Below, piece after piece: positions 1 to 7,992 of a stretch of DNA of 64,000 nt. The notes under the pieces are model-generated. The model saw only the letters and a list, made by a program, of their open reading frames with translations, made no database searches and had not been told where the DNA came from. A program made the position numbers and the translations under genes. The stretch is from Sphaerisporangium rhizosphaerae (lineage in GTDB: Bacteria; Actinomycetota; Actinomycetes; Streptosporangiales; Streptosporangiaceae), in assembly GCF_042665155.1 (NCBI RefSeq), contig NZ_JBHTCG010000021.1:1-64000 (forward strand), read 5' to 3'. Within the stretch, counting starts at the first letter, position 1. Every line of letters starts with the position of its first letter.

Positions 1-2
1 GG

Positions 3-1079
3 GCCAAGGCCGCCGACGCGCCGCCGGTCGCCCGGCCGAAACCCGAGGGCGCCACTGCCGCACGCGCGCGGCCGGAGGGTCCCGCGGCCGTCCGCGCGAA
101 GGCGGACGGACCGCCGGTCGTCCGTGCCAAGGCCGACGGCCCGGCCGCCGGGCGGGCGAAGCCCGACGCCGCCGCCGGCCGGGGGAAGGCCGATGGTCCC
201 GCGGGCGGCCGGAGCAGGCCCGAGGACGCCGCCACAGGCCGGGCTCAGGAGGAGACGCCGGGGGAGCGCGCCCGGATCCGCGCCTCCGCGGCGGACGCCG
301 CCGCCGACCGCCGGGCCAAGCCCGACGCCGTAGAGCGCCGAGGTAAGGCCGACGCCGGTCGGCGGGCCAAGGCCGACGGCCAGGAGCGGGGGGCGAAGGC
401 CGAGGCTTCCGCGCGACGGGTGCGGGGTGAGGCCGCCGAGCGCCGCACCAGGGCCGGCGGGGCCACGGCGATGGCCAGGGTCCGGCGGGCCGCAGCGGAC
501 GTCAGGGAGTCGGCGCTCGCGACCGACGCCGCGCCGGCCGCGTCGATCTCCTCCCCGCCCGGCAGCGCCGTGCTCATCGTCCTGGCCATGCTGGCCGTGC
601 CCTGCGTGGTGGTGTCGGTGATCTGGCCGCCGGCCACGTTCATCGTCACGGCGGCCCTGTGCGTGCTGGCCCGCGCCTGGTGGACCGGGCACTGGCTGGT
701 CAGGAACCGAAGGTCGGCCAGAGTGCGGGGAGCGCTGCGCGTGGTGTGCTTCCCGGTGACCCTGACCGGGTCGATCCTCAGCGCGGCGGTGTGGCCGGGA
801 GTGCCCGCCTCCGCGATCGCCGCCTCGGCGTTCTGGGTGGCCGCCGGAGGGAGCATCGAGGGCGAATGGTGGACGCAGCCTGGCCCGATGACCGTGGCCG
901 GGGTGGTCTTCGGCGTCGTGTGCGGCGGCATCGTCGGCAGCGAGGTCGAGCGGGCCGGCGTCCGCGTGCCCGACCTGCGCAGGGAAGGGCTGCGGGCGCT
1001 CGCCGTCCTCGGCGGCTTCGTCGCGGTGTGCGCCGCCGCCGTCCGCGTCCTGGCCTGGGTGCTGCCGCACGCCTTCTGA
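3..1079 (+). CDS. C-terminal part of a low-complexity membrane protein (5' end outside window)
   Basis: The frame is open from the first bases of the window, so the true start lies upstream. The first ~150 visible residues are a charged, alanine-rich region built on a loose motif such as AKADGP or AKPDA, repeated about ten times with Arg between copies. After residue ~175 come three to four hydrophobic stretches (around 541-680, 740-860, 890-950 and 1000-1070 in nucleotides), so the C-terminus is embedded in the membrane and the repeat region is probably cytosolic. I recognise no enzymatic domain in the visible part. Any catalytic or binding domain could lie in the missing N-terminus. The next gene converges on it from the opposite strand. 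Real coding is supported by strong third-position GC bias and the membrane segments; function is unknown. Confidence 0.65.
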   Translation, partial: AKAADAPPVARPKPEGATAARARPEGPAAVRAKADGPPVVRAKADGPAAGRAKPDAAAGRGKADGPAGGRSRPEDAATGRAQEETPGERARIRASAADAAADRRAKPDAVERRGKADAGRRAKADGQERGAKAEASARRVRGEAAERRTRAGGATAMARVRRAAADVRESALATDAAPAASISSPPGSAVLIVLAMLAVPCVVVSVIWPPATFIVTAALCVLARAWWTGHWLVRNRRSARVRGALRVVCFPVTLTGSILSAAVWPGVPASAIAASAFWVAAGGSIEGEWWTQPGPMTVAGVVFGVVCGGIVGSEVERAGVRVPDLRREGLRALAVLGGFVAVCAAAVRVLAWVLPHAF

Positions 1080-1261
1080 GGGACACCGGGCCGCCCGGCG
1101 GGCCCGGGCCCGTCAGGATGGGCCGCCGGCCGGGACGAAAGGCCGTGAGCTGCGGCGGCGCGCACCGCGTCCGCCCCCGTGCGCAGCTCGACGGCGTGCC
1201 GGCCGATGCCGCTGACCGGTCGCGGCCGGCTCGCCCGCCGGCCGTGGACCGCGGGCGCCGG

Positions 1262-2278
1262 TCAGTTGTCCCGGCGGGCGAACCGGTTGAAGATGCGCTC
1301 GCCGGCGTTGACCGCGCCCTCGGCGACGTCGCGCAGGACGCCGATGAACGGGTCCTGGGACTGCGCCCACGACTCGCGGTAGGAGCGGGCGGCCGCCTTG
1401 ACCTCCTCGGAGACCTTGGCGTTGGCGTCGTCCTCGCGGCGGGGGTAGTCGCCGGACAGGATGGTCTCGTACTCGCCGTCCCGCCGCCACCGGTCGAGCT
1501 CGGCCACGCGCATCACCGCGAACGGGTGGGTGGAGCCCAGCAGGTTGAGCACCTTCAGCAGGCCGTCACGCACGTCCCCGGCGGTGTCGTACTCGCGGGC
1601 CTGGTCCAGGAAGGCCTCGATGTTCATCTCGTGCAGGCGGGAGCCGCCGGCGAGCTTCATCAGGGCGCGCATGGCGGCCTCGGGGTCCTGCCCGCAGAGC
1701 ATGCCGCCGCGGTCGGCCGACAGCTCGGCCTTGCGGTGCCACTCCTCCAGGGCGGTGACGATGATGCGCAGCCCGATGTACCCGAGCGGGATCCACGCCA
1801 CGCGGGTGGCCAGGCGGGTCAGGATCGCCAGCATCGTGCCGTAGACGGCGTGGCCGGACAGGATGTGCGAGGTCTCGTGCCCGATGACGAACCGCAGCTC
1901 CTCCTCGTCCATCAGGTCGAGCAGGCCCGTGTTGACCACGATGAACGGGTCGTCGAAGCCGATCGCCATGGCGTTCGGCCGCGGGTCCTGCTGGACGTAG
2001 ACCTCGGGGATGCGGTGCAGGTCGAGGATGTAGGCGCTGTCGCGACCCATGTCGTACAGGGCGCGGAACTGGGTCTCGCTGGCCCGCACCGAGGAGCCGA
2101 GGAACATCAGCCGCAGACGGCGCTCGCTGAACAGGCCGGACATGCGCTTGAGCACCGAGTCGAAGCCCGACAGGGAGCGCATCGCCACGAGAGCCGACCG
2201 GTCGGCTGGATGCTCGTAGGCCCGGGAACTGATGCCGGGCAGCTGGATACGGTTGCGATCCGGGGTGGAGGTGGTCAT
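1262..2278 (-). CDS. M48 family metallopeptidase
   Basis: Zinc-dependent membrane-associated endopeptidase of the M48 (Ste24/HtpX-like) family. The zinc motif HETSH is at residues 134-138, and the third ligand is probably Glu185 in AELSADRGG. A hydrophobic stretch just after the HExxH (about 143-175) fits the membrane anchor typical of the family. The encoded protein is 338 aa. I chose ATG 2278 (MTTSTPDRN); an ATG nine bases upstream at 2287 is equally possible, and neither has a strong Shine-Dalgarno. A longer reading to 2455 would overlap the nadD start and is unlikely. The gene is divergent from nadD with about 140 bp between them and converges on the membrane protein at its 3' side. Substrate unknown; the family usually acts in membrane-protein quality control. 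Confidence 0.88.
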   Translation of the reverse strand: MTTSTPDRNRIQLPGISSRAYEHPADRSALVAMRSLSGFDSVLKRMSGLFSERRLRLMFLGSSVRASETQFRALYDMGRDSAYILDLHRIPEVYVQQDPRPNAMAIGFDDPFIVVNTGLLDLMDEEELRFVIGHETSHILSGHAVYGTMLAILTRLATRVAWIPLGYIGLRIIVTALEEWHRKAELSADRGGMLCGQDPEAAMRALMKLAGGSRLHEMNIEAFLDQAREYDTAGDVRDGLLKVLNLLGSTHPFAVMRVAELDRWRRDGEYETILSGDYPRREDDANAKVSEEVKAAARSYRESWAQSQDPFIGVLRDVAEGAVNAGERIFNRFARRDN

Positions 2279-2404
2279 GGTCGGCATGCTACGTCGGGGC
2301 GGATGCCCGCGCGCGGCCCAGGAAGATGCTTCCTGCCCCGGCGGGGCGCCCGGGTGCCGCCGCGACGCCGGGGGGCCGGAGCCCCGCGGGGCCGAGCGGC
2401 ACGT

Positions 2405-2417
2405 TAGGGTCCCTCGC
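2405..2417 (+). promoter_or_regulatory. -10 element of a leaderless nadD transcript
   Basis: TAGGGT (2405-2410) lies exactly seven bases before the nadD ATG, with no Shine-Dalgarno between them. This spacing puts the transcription start on or next to the start codon. No convincing -35 was seen. Confidence 0.45.
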
Positions 2418-3023
2418 ATGAGAAATGGGGCCCCTACCAGGCGGCTTGGCATCATGGGCGGGACGTTCGATCCGATCCACCATGGCCACCTCGTCGCGGC
2501 CAGCGAGGTCGCCCATCACTTCAACCTGGACGAGGTGGTGTTCGTCCCGACCGGCCGGCCGTGGCAGAAGGCCGAGCAGACGGTGTCGGCGGCGGAGGAC
2601 CGCTATCTGATGACGGTCATCGCGACCGCGTCCAACCCTCGCTTCTCGGTGAGCCGCATCGACGTCGACCGTCCGGGGCCGACATTCACGATCGACACTC
2701 TGCGCGACATCGCGGCCATGTACGAGCCGGGCGCCGAGCTGTACTTCATCACCGGCGCCGACGCGCTGGCGCAGATTCTGAGCTGGCGCGACGTCGATGA
2801 GCTCTTCACGATGGCGCATTTCGTAGGCTGTACTCGTCCGGGCCATCTCCTGCAGGACCCGGGCCTCCCGGAGGGAAAGGTCAGCCTCGTCGAGATCCCG
2901 GCGCTCGCGATCTCTTCCTCGGAGTGCCGGCAGCGGGTGGCCGCCGGGGAACCGATCTGGTACCTGGTCCCCGACGGGATTGTTCAGTACATCAACAAGC
3001 GGGGGCTTTACCGGGCATCCTGA
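2418..3023 (+). CDS. nadD: nicotinate-nucleotide adenylyltransferase
   Basis: Adenylates nicotinate mononucleotide with ATP to give deamido-NAD in cytosolic NAD synthesis. The 201 aa protein has the nucleotidyltransferase signature GGTFDPIHHGH at residues 14-24. Near the C-terminus is ISSSECRQRV, the second conserved motif (ISSTxIR type); here the threonine position is Ser-Glu. The start at ATG 2418 is set by family length and by the TAGGGT -10 seven bases upstream. It is followed by rsfS and a histidine phosphatase on the same strand, the order known in Mycobacterium (Rv2421c-Rv2420c-Rv2419c), which suggests co-transcription. The gap to rsfS is about 50 bp. Confidence 0.95.
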   Translation: MRNGAPTRRLGIMGGTFDPIHHGHLVAASEVAHHFNLDEVVFVPTGRPWQKAEQTVSAAEDRYLMTVIATASNPRFSVSRIDVDRPGPTFTIDTLRDIAAMYEPGAELYFITGADALAQILSWRDVDELFTMAHFVGCTRPGHLLQDPGLPEGKVSLVEIPALAISSSECRQRVAAGEPIWYLVPDGIVQYINKRGLYRAS

Positions 3024-3073
3024 TAATGGGAATGCTGGACCTCGTACCCTTCACAGGAGGAACAAGCCGCATC

Positions 3074-3481
3074 GTGACAGCATCCGAGAGATCCCGCCAG
3101 CTCGTCCAGCTCGCCGCCGAGGCGGCGGCCGAGAAACTGGCGGACGACATCATCGCCTATGACGTGAGCGACCAGCTGGTCATCACCGACGCCTTCGTGC
3201 TCTGCTCCGCCTCCAACGACCGCCAGGTCCGCGCGATCGTCGACGAGATCGAGGAGCGGCTGCGCATCGAGGCCCACGCCAAGCCCGTCCGCCGCGAGGG
3301 CGAACGGGAGGGACGCTGGGTGCTCCTGGACTATCTGGACATCGTCGTGCACGTGCAGCACGAGGAGGACCGCACCTTCTACGCCCTGGAGCGGCTGTGG
3401 AAGGACTGCCCGTCCATCGCCCTGCCCGAGAGCGTGCGGCGGGTGCAGGCCCAGCGGGGCCGCGGGACGGCAGGTGAGTGA
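3074..3481 (+). CDS. rsfS: ribosomal silencing factor RsfS
   Basis: Binds ribosomal protein uL14 on the 50S subunit and blocks subunit joining under nutrient limitation; also called Iojap/DUF143. The 135 aa protein starts VTASERSRQLVQLAAEAAAE and carries the family's conserved stretches DQLVITDAFV and GRWVLLDYLDIVVHV. GTG 3074 is chosen because it matches family N-termini; AGGAGG lies at 3055-3060, a slightly long 13-base spacing. The open frame extends further upstream into the end of nadD, but that part has no family resemblance. The last 8 bp overlap the next gene, indicating translational coupling. Confidence 0.95.
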   Translation: MTASERSRQLVQLAAEAAAEKLADDIIAYDVSDQLVITDAFVLCSASNDRQVRAIVDEIEERLRIEAHAKPVRREGEREGRWVLLDYLDIVVHVQHEEDRTFYALERLWKDCPSIALPESVRRVQAQRGRGTAGE

Positions 3482-4130
3482 GGGGAAGCGCGGTGGCCGG
3501 CGCGTCGTGTTCTGGCGCCACGGCCAGACGCTGTGGAACGTCGAACAGCGCTTCCAGGGGCACACCGACATCCCGCTCGACGAGACCGGCGTGGCCCAGG
3601 CCGAGCGGGCGGCCTCGCTGCTCGCGTCGCTGCGCCCGTCGCTGATCGTCTCCTCGCACCTGCGACGGGCTCAGGACACCGCCGCCGCACTCGGGACGGT
3701 CGCCGGGCTGGACGTCCTGGTGGACAAGGACCTGCGTGAGCGCGGCGGCGGCGAGTGGGAGGGGCTCACCCGCGCCGAGATCGCGGCGGGCTGGCCGGTG
3801 CAGTACGCCGAGTGGGAGGCGCCGGGCGGCGAGGCCGTCACCGACGTCGCCGACCGCGTGGCCGCCGCCACCCGGCGCTGGGTGGCCCGGCTGGAGGAGG
3901 GCGGCCTGCTCGTCGTCGCCTCCCACGGCGCGGCCATCCGCCTGGGGCTGGCGCGGCTGCTCGGCCTGCCGGAGGAGCTGTGGTCCATCCTGGGCGGCCT
4001 GAGCAACTGTTCCTGGTCCGTCCTGCAGGAGGGCCGCAAGGGCTGGCGCCTGCTGGAGCACAACGCCGGCACGCTCCCCGAGCCGATCAGCAGCGACGAC
4101 CGTCCCGACTCGGCTCCGGCCGCCATCTGA
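3474..4130 (+). CDS. histidine phosphatase, glucosyl-3-phosphoglycerate phosphatase-like
   Basis: Phosphoglycerate-mutase-type phosphatase of 218 aa. The catalytic RHG is at residues 15-17 (FWRHGQTLWN), the second conserved segment at ERGGGEWEG, and the second catalytic His in VVASHGAAIR. Position directly after rsfS matches mycobacterial GpgP (Rv2419c), which dephosphorylates glucosyl-3-phosphoglycerate in methylglucose-lipopolysaccharide synthesis. Function is inferred from synteny and fold only, since this superfamily has many specificities. It starts at GTG 3474, overlapping rsfS by 8 bp. The C-terminal ~15 residues are a low-complexity Asp/Ser/Pro/Ala tail. Confidence 0.85.
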   Translation: MSEGKRGGRRVVFWRHGQTLWNVEQRFQGHTDIPLDETGVAQAERAASLLASLRPSLIVSSHLRRAQDTAAALGTVAGLDVLVDKDLRERGGGEWEGLTRAEIAAGWPVQYAEWEAPGGEAVTDVADRVAAATRRWVARLEEGGLLVVASHGAAIRLGLARLLGLPEELWSILGGLSNCSWSVLQEGRKGWRLLEHNAGTLPEPISSDDRPDSAPAAI

Positions 4131-4254
4131 CCGCGCGGCCCGGTCGCGGCGGCGCGCGGCGTCCGGGCGGCGGGAAGGTGTCGATTAGGTCAACGGGGGG
4201 TTGTCGCTATATGCTCTCCGAGCGCCGCAAGGGGAACACCCCGAGCGGTGACCA

Positions 4255-4327
4255 GGGGCTATGGCGCAGCTGGTAGCGCGCCTCCATGGCATGGAGGAGG
4301 TCTGGGGTTCGAATCCCCATAGCTCCA
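4255..4327 (+). tRNA. tRNA-Ala(GGC), copy 1
   Basis: A 73-nt cloverleaf. The acceptor GGGGCTA pairs with TAGCTCC and includes the G3-U70 wobble that marks alanine tRNAs. The anticodon stem CCTCC/GGAGG encloses loop ATGGCAT with anticodon GGC, and the T arm is GGGGTTCGAATCCCC. The discriminator is A and the full 3' CCA is not encoded (ACCG follows). The gene is identical to the copies at 16948 and 24054. TATGCT (4209-4214) is a candidate -10. A strong terminator hairpin follows. Confidence 0.98.
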
Positions 4328-4365
4328 CCGGGGCCCGTCCTCAGGATGGTCCCAGGGAAGCGACG

Positions 4366-4398
4366 AGATCCCGCCCGATCAACGATCGGGCGGGATCT
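4366..4398. terminator. bidirectional terminator between tRNA-Ala copy 1 and the DHA2 exporter
   Basis: GATCCCGCCCGATC and its exact reverse complement are separated by AAC, extended by one A-T pair. The hairpin lies between convergent units: the tRNA on + and the exporter gene ending at 4412 on -. Confidence 0.8.
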
Positions 4399-4411
4399 TC
4401 GCGTCCGGGCC

Positions 4412-5941
4412 CTATCGGCGGGCCGGCTCCGCGACGGGCGGCCGGTCGTCCTGACGCGCGGCGGGCGTCCGGGCCGGCCGCATGAGCACGACCACCAGCA
4501 GGGCGGCGAGGACACCGGCGGCCCCGCCTACGGCGTAGGTGGCCTGGACGCCCGACACGGCCGCGGCGTGCGCCGCGTCGTCCAGCGCCTGGCGCGCGGC
4601 GGGCGGCACGGCGGCCAGCAGCGCGGGCGTCTGCCCGCCGGCGATGCCCCGGGCGAGTCGGGCGGCCTGCGGGAGGCCGTGCTCGGACAGGCCGGTCTGG
4701 GCGCGGGCGGCGAAGACGCTGCCGAGGGCGGCGATGCCCAGGGCGAAGCCGAGCTGGCGGGTGGTGTTGACCGCGCCGGCGGCCATTCCGCCCCGCTCGG
4801 GCGGGACGAGCGACATGGACACCGAGCCGAGGATCGGCGTCGCCAGGCCGACCCCGACGCCGATCACGGCGAAGCCGGGCAGCAGCGCCGTCCAGCCGGC
4901 CGCACCGTGCACGAGCGCGGCGGCGAGCAGGCAGCCGAGGCCGACGAACAGCAGTCCCGCGCCGATCACCAGGTCCGGCCGCCGGCCGTGCAGCGCCCGT
5001 CCCAGCAGCGCCGAGACGATGAACGACATGACCGACATCGGCAGTCCGGTGAGCCCCGCGCCGATGGGGGTCAGTCCGAGCACCGACTGCAGCCAGATCG
5101 AGGTGTAGGTGAAGGGGGCGAAGGCCGCGAACGTCATCAGCGCTCCGGCGAGCAGGACGCCCGCGAACGAGCGGTCGCGCAGCAGCCTCAGGTCGAACAT
5201 CGGGTGGCGTGAGCGCGCCTCGAAGACGGCGAACACGGCCAGCAACGCCGCCGCCAGGACCAGGAGCCACCAGACCGCGGCGTCGGACCAGCCCTCCTCG
5301 TTCGCGCGGATCAGCGCGTAGGTGCCACAGGCGGCCGCGGCGCTGAAGCTCGCGATGCCCAGGACGTCGACCCGGCCTCGGGCGGGCGCGTTCGCGCCGG
5401 CGAGCGCTCTGACGCAGAGCACGATCGCGACGGCACAGACCGGCAGGTTGACGAAGAAGATCCAGCGCCAGGAGACGCCCTCGGTGAGCAGGCCGCCGAG
5501 GATCGGGCCCACCGCGGCCGAGGCCCCCGCCACCGCGCCCCACACGCCGTACGCGCTGCCGCGGTCGCGCCCGGTGTAGGCGCTGTTGAGCAGCGCGAAC
5601 GTGGTGGCGAACATGGCGGCCGCGCCGATGCCCTGCACGGTGCGGGCGGCGATCAGCACGCCGGTGCCGGGGGACAGGCCGCACGCGGCCGACGAGATCG
5701 CGAAGAGGGCGAGCCCGGCGATGTAGGCGCGGCGGTGCCCGGCGAGATCGGCGATCGACCCCGCGCCGAGCAGGAGCGCGGCCAGCGCGAGGGCGTAGGC
5801 GTCCACGACCCATTGCAGCGCCCCGAACGACGCGCCGAGGTCGCCCACCATGTCCGGCAAGGCCACGTTCACGATCGTGACGTCGATCAGCAGCATGAAC
5901 GTGCCCAGGCAGACCGTGATCAGCGGCAGCCACTTGCGCAT
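4412..5941 (-). CDS. DHA2-family (EmrB/QacA type) MFS drug exporter
   Basis: Proton-driven multidrug exporter in the cytoplasmic membrane, 509 aa with about 14 predicted hydrophobic helices. The N-terminal helix 1 motif LLIDVTIVNVALP (residues ~17-29) is the DHA2 hallmark; motif A-like GSIADLAGHRRAY and motif C-like GAVAGASAAVGPILGG follow. ATG 5941 is preceded by AAGGAACAG and gives the usual N-terminus MRKWLPLITVCLGTF. The frame is open further upstream to 6151, but that extension is arginine/proline-rich and overlaps a small gene, so it is rejected. It probably forms one transcript with the 41-codon ORF just upstream and is divergent from the LysR gene, its likely regulator. Substrate unknown. 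Confidence 0.92.
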   Translation of the reverse strand: MRKWLPLITVCLGTFMLLIDVTIVNVALPDMVGDLGASFGALQWVVDAYALALAALLLGAGSIADLAGHRRAYIAGLALFAISSAACGLSPGTGVLIAARTVQGIGAAAMFATTFALLNSAYTGRDRGSAYGVWGAVAGASAAVGPILGGLLTEGVSWRWIFFVNLPVCAVAIVLCVRALAGANAPARGRVDVLGIASFSAAAACGTYALIRANEEGWSDAAVWWLLVLAAALLAVFAVFEARSRHPMFDLRLLRDRSFAGVLLAGALMTFAAFAPFTYTSIWLQSVLGLTPIGAGLTGLPMSVMSFIVSALLGRALHGRRPDLVIGAGLLFVGLGCLLAAALVHGAAGWTALLPGFAVIGVGVGLATPILGSVSMSLVPPERGGMAAGAVNTTRQLGFALGIAALGSVFAARAQTGLSEHGLPQAARLARGIAGGQTPALLAAVPPAARQALDDAAHAAAVSGVQATYAVGGAAGVLAALLVVVLMRPARTPAARQDDRPPVAEPARR

Positions 5942-5976
5942 GTCGATACCTGTTCCTTCGTGGTGTCGAGGGTGGT

Positions 5977-6102
5977 TCAGTGGGAGAGGGGAACGAATTC
6001 GGGCTGGTCGAGGAGGCGGAGCCGGCTGCCGTCGGGTCGGCGGCGCCGTTCCTCGGCGCGGTGGAGGTGAGGGCGATACATGGCCTTCTCGTACTCCGTC
6101 AT
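5977..6102 (-). CDS. 41-aa small protein upstream of the exporter
   Basis: A short ORF with a textbook Shine-Dalgarno: GGAGGA sits six bases before the ATG at 6102. The peptide begins MTEYEKAMYRPHLHRAEER, is rich in Arg and His (about 12 Arg), and ends in PEFVPLSH. It stops 35 bp before the exporter's ATG, on the same strand and in a different frame, so it is the first gene of that transcript. It could be a small functional protein or a translated leader. I do not recognise a family. Support comes from the ribosome binding site and position rather than homology. Confidence 0.55.
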   Translation of the reverse strand: MTEYEKAMYRPHLHRAEERRRRPDGSRLRLLDQPEFVPLSH

Positions 6103-6174
6103 GGATCTTCCTCCTGGCGTCGGGCTCGGACGTGTCCCAGGTTGCGGGCACCGCGGTCAGAAGTCCAACAGATG

Positions 6175-6195
6175 GATCTGCTAGAAGCTAGAATC
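6175..6195. promoter_or_regulatory. candidate LysR operator in the divergent intergenic region
   Basis: CTAG-AAG-CTAG (6181-6191) is a perfect short palindrome, flanked by GAT on the left (6175) and ATC on the right (6193-6195). It overlaps TAGAAT (6189-6194), which fits a -10 eight bases before the LysR ATG. The position suits autoregulation and control of the exporter transcript. Confidence 0.4.
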
Positions 6196-6202
6196 AACAG
6201 TC

Positions 6203-7120
6203 ATGGAACTGCGGCAGCTGGAATACTTCGTCGCCGTCGCCGAGGAGCGCAACTTCACCCGCGCCGCCGAGCGGGTGCACATCAGCCAGTCCGGCGTCAG
6301 CGCCCAGATCCGGCAGCTCGAACGGGAGCTCGGCGCCGAGCTGTTCGACCGGTCCGCGCGGTCGGCCACCCTCACGGTCGCGGGGAAGGCCGCGCTGGAG
6401 CACGCCCGGGCGGCGCTCGCCGCCGCCGGAGCGCTCGGCCAGGCGGTCGGCGAGGTGACCGACCTGATCCGGGGGCGGCTGACGGTCGGCATGGTCATCG
6501 GCTGCACCATCACGCCCCTGTTCGACGCCCTCGCCGCCTTCCACCGGGCGCATCCCGGCGTGGAGATCTCGCTGCTGGAGGACAACTCCGACCGGCTCGT
6601 CGAGGGCGTGCGCGCCGGCACCGTCGACCTGGCCCTGATCGGCACCGCGACCGCCACCCCCGAAGGGCTGGGCGCGCTCACGATCATCAGCGAGCGCCTC
6701 GTCGCGGTGGTCCAGGCCGGTCACCCCCTGGCGTCCCTGCCCCGGGTCACGCTGCGCGACCTGGTGGACCTGCCGATCATCTGCATGCCGCCCGGCACCG
6801 GCCTGCGCACGGTCTTCGACCAGGCCTGCGCGGCGCGGAACCTCCGGCCGCTGATCGCCTTGCAGGCCAGCGCCGCCGACGCCATCGCCGACCTCGCCGG
6901 CCGCGGGCTGGGGGTCGCCGTCCTGTGCGACTCGATGGTGGGCGGCCACCGGGACCTCACCGCGCTGCCCATCGACGACGTCGAGACACCGGCCCTGCTC
7001 GCCCTGGTGTGGAAGGACACCCACGGCCCCGCGGCGCGTGAGCTGCTGGTGCACGCCCACCGAGCGTTCGGGGCCGGCCGGGGGCGGGCGCCCGGCCGTG
7101 AGCCGGGCGGGGCCGGGTGA
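6203..7120 (+). CDS. LysR family transcriptional regulator
   Basis: A 305 aa LTTR. The N-terminal winged helix-turn-helix (residues 1-60) reads MELRQLEYFVAVAEERNFTR and AERVHISQSGVSAQIRQLE, followed by a linker helix. The periplasmic-binding-like effector domain spans roughly 88-290 (GRLTVGMVIG through ALVWKDTHGP). It is divergent from the small ORF and DHA2 exporter, with 100 bp between starts, the classical arrangement in which a LysR protein controls the neighbouring transporter. The last ~17 residues are Gly/Arg/Pro-rich and poorly conserved in character. Effector unknown. Confidence 0.93.
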   Translation: MELRQLEYFVAVAEERNFTRAAERVHISQSGVSAQIRQLERELGAELFDRSARSATLTVAGKAALEHARAALAAAGALGQAVGEVTDLIRGRLTVGMVIGCTITPLFDALAAFHRAHPGVEISLLEDNSDRLVEGVRAGTVDLALIGTATATPEGLGALTIISERLVAVVQAGHPLASLPRVTLRDLVDLPIICMPPGTGLRTVFDQACAARNLRPLIALQASAADAIADLAGRGLGVAVLCDSMVGGHRDLTALPIDDVETPALLALVWKDTHGPAARELLVHAHRAFGAGRGRAPGREPGGAG

Positions 7121-7203
7121 GACAGGGGGCGGCCGGCCGCGGGGCCGCCCGGCGGTGGGCCGGGCGCGAGTCGGCCCGGGCGGCGTGCCGGGCGCGAAAG
7201 CGG

Positions 7204-7239
7204 TTGTCCCGGCCGGTGCGCGGCTGGTAGCACTGGCGG
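7204..7239 (+). promoter_or_regulatory. promoter of a leaderless GNAT gene
   Basis: TTGTCC (7204-7209) and TAGCAC (7228-7233) are spaced by 18 bp. The -10 ends six bases before the GTG start at 7240, so transcription should begin at the start codon. There is no Shine-Dalgarno in the gap. Confidence 0.5.
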
Positions 7240-7797
7240 GTGACATTCGCCAGCAAGCCCACGTTGACCGGTGAGCGCGTCGTGCTTCGCCCGGCCGGTC
7301 CCGAGCACGTCGAGGGCCTGTGGGAACTCGTCAACGATCCCGAGACCGTGCGCCTGACGGGCTCGCACGGGAAGCCCACCCGTGCGGCGATCGAGAAGTG
7401 GTACTCCACCCGGGGTGAGCAGGACAATCGGCTCGACCTCGCCATCTGCGACGTCAAGGAGGGCGACTACGTCGGTGAGATCGTGTTGAACGACCTGGAC
7501 GCCGACAACCTGTCCTGCGGCATGCGCATCGCCCTGGCCGGGCCGCGGGTCTTCGGCCGCGGCTACGGCTCCGAGGCGATAGAGCTGGTCCTCGCGCACG
7601 TCTTCGCCACGGTGGGGCTGCACCGGGTCTCGCTCGAGGTCTTCGACTTCAACGAGCGGGCCCGGCACGTGTACCGCAAGGCGGGCTTCGTGGAGGAGGG
7701 CGTGCTGCGCGACGCGCTGCGCTGGGACGGAGCCTGGCACGACGCGATCGTGATGTCCGTCCTGGCTCCCGACTGGGCCGCCCGCCGCGGCGCGTGA
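7240..7797 (+). CDS. GNAT family N-acetyltransferase (RimJ/RimL-like)
   Basis: A 185 aa acetyl-CoA-dependent acetyltransferase. The N-terminus LTGERVVLRPAGPEHVEGLW is typical of the RimJ/RimL branch, followed by GEIVLNDLD. The acetyl-CoA loop is near residues 107-112 (GRGYGSEA), and the motif B region near VFDFNERARHVYRKAGFVEEG. Such enzymes acetylate N-termini of ribosomal proteins or small amines, and the substrate cannot be read from sequence. GTG 7240 is chosen because a promoter ends just before it. Confidence 0.88.
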   Translation: MTFASKPTLTGERVVLRPAGPEHVEGLWELVNDPETVRLTGSHGKPTRAAIEKWYSTRGEQDNRLDLAICDVKEGDYVGEIVLNDLDADNLSCGMRIALAGPRVFGRGYGSEAIELVLAHVFATVGLHRVSLEVFDFNERARHVYRKAGFVEEGVLRDALRWDGAWHDAIVMSVLAPDWAARRGA

Positions 7798-7992
7798 CGC
7801 CCGGCTCCCGCACTCCTGCCCGGCCGGCGGCCTCTGCCGCGTCCGCCGTGGCCGGGGTCGTCGGGCGCCCGTCGCGGCGGGCGCGCCGACGCCGTGCCGG
7901 GCAGGCGGCCTCCCCGGATGGATCCCTTACGTCTAGAGTGCCATTCAGCGGTCAAATGGAGCACTTGCCGTGAAAGCCGAGGGGGGCCGCAG

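Noticed and set aside
5942..6151. N-terminal extension of the DHA2 exporter
   Set aside because: Pro/Arg-rich, precedes a standard exporter N-terminus, and overlaps the 41-aa ORF that has a better ribosome binding site.
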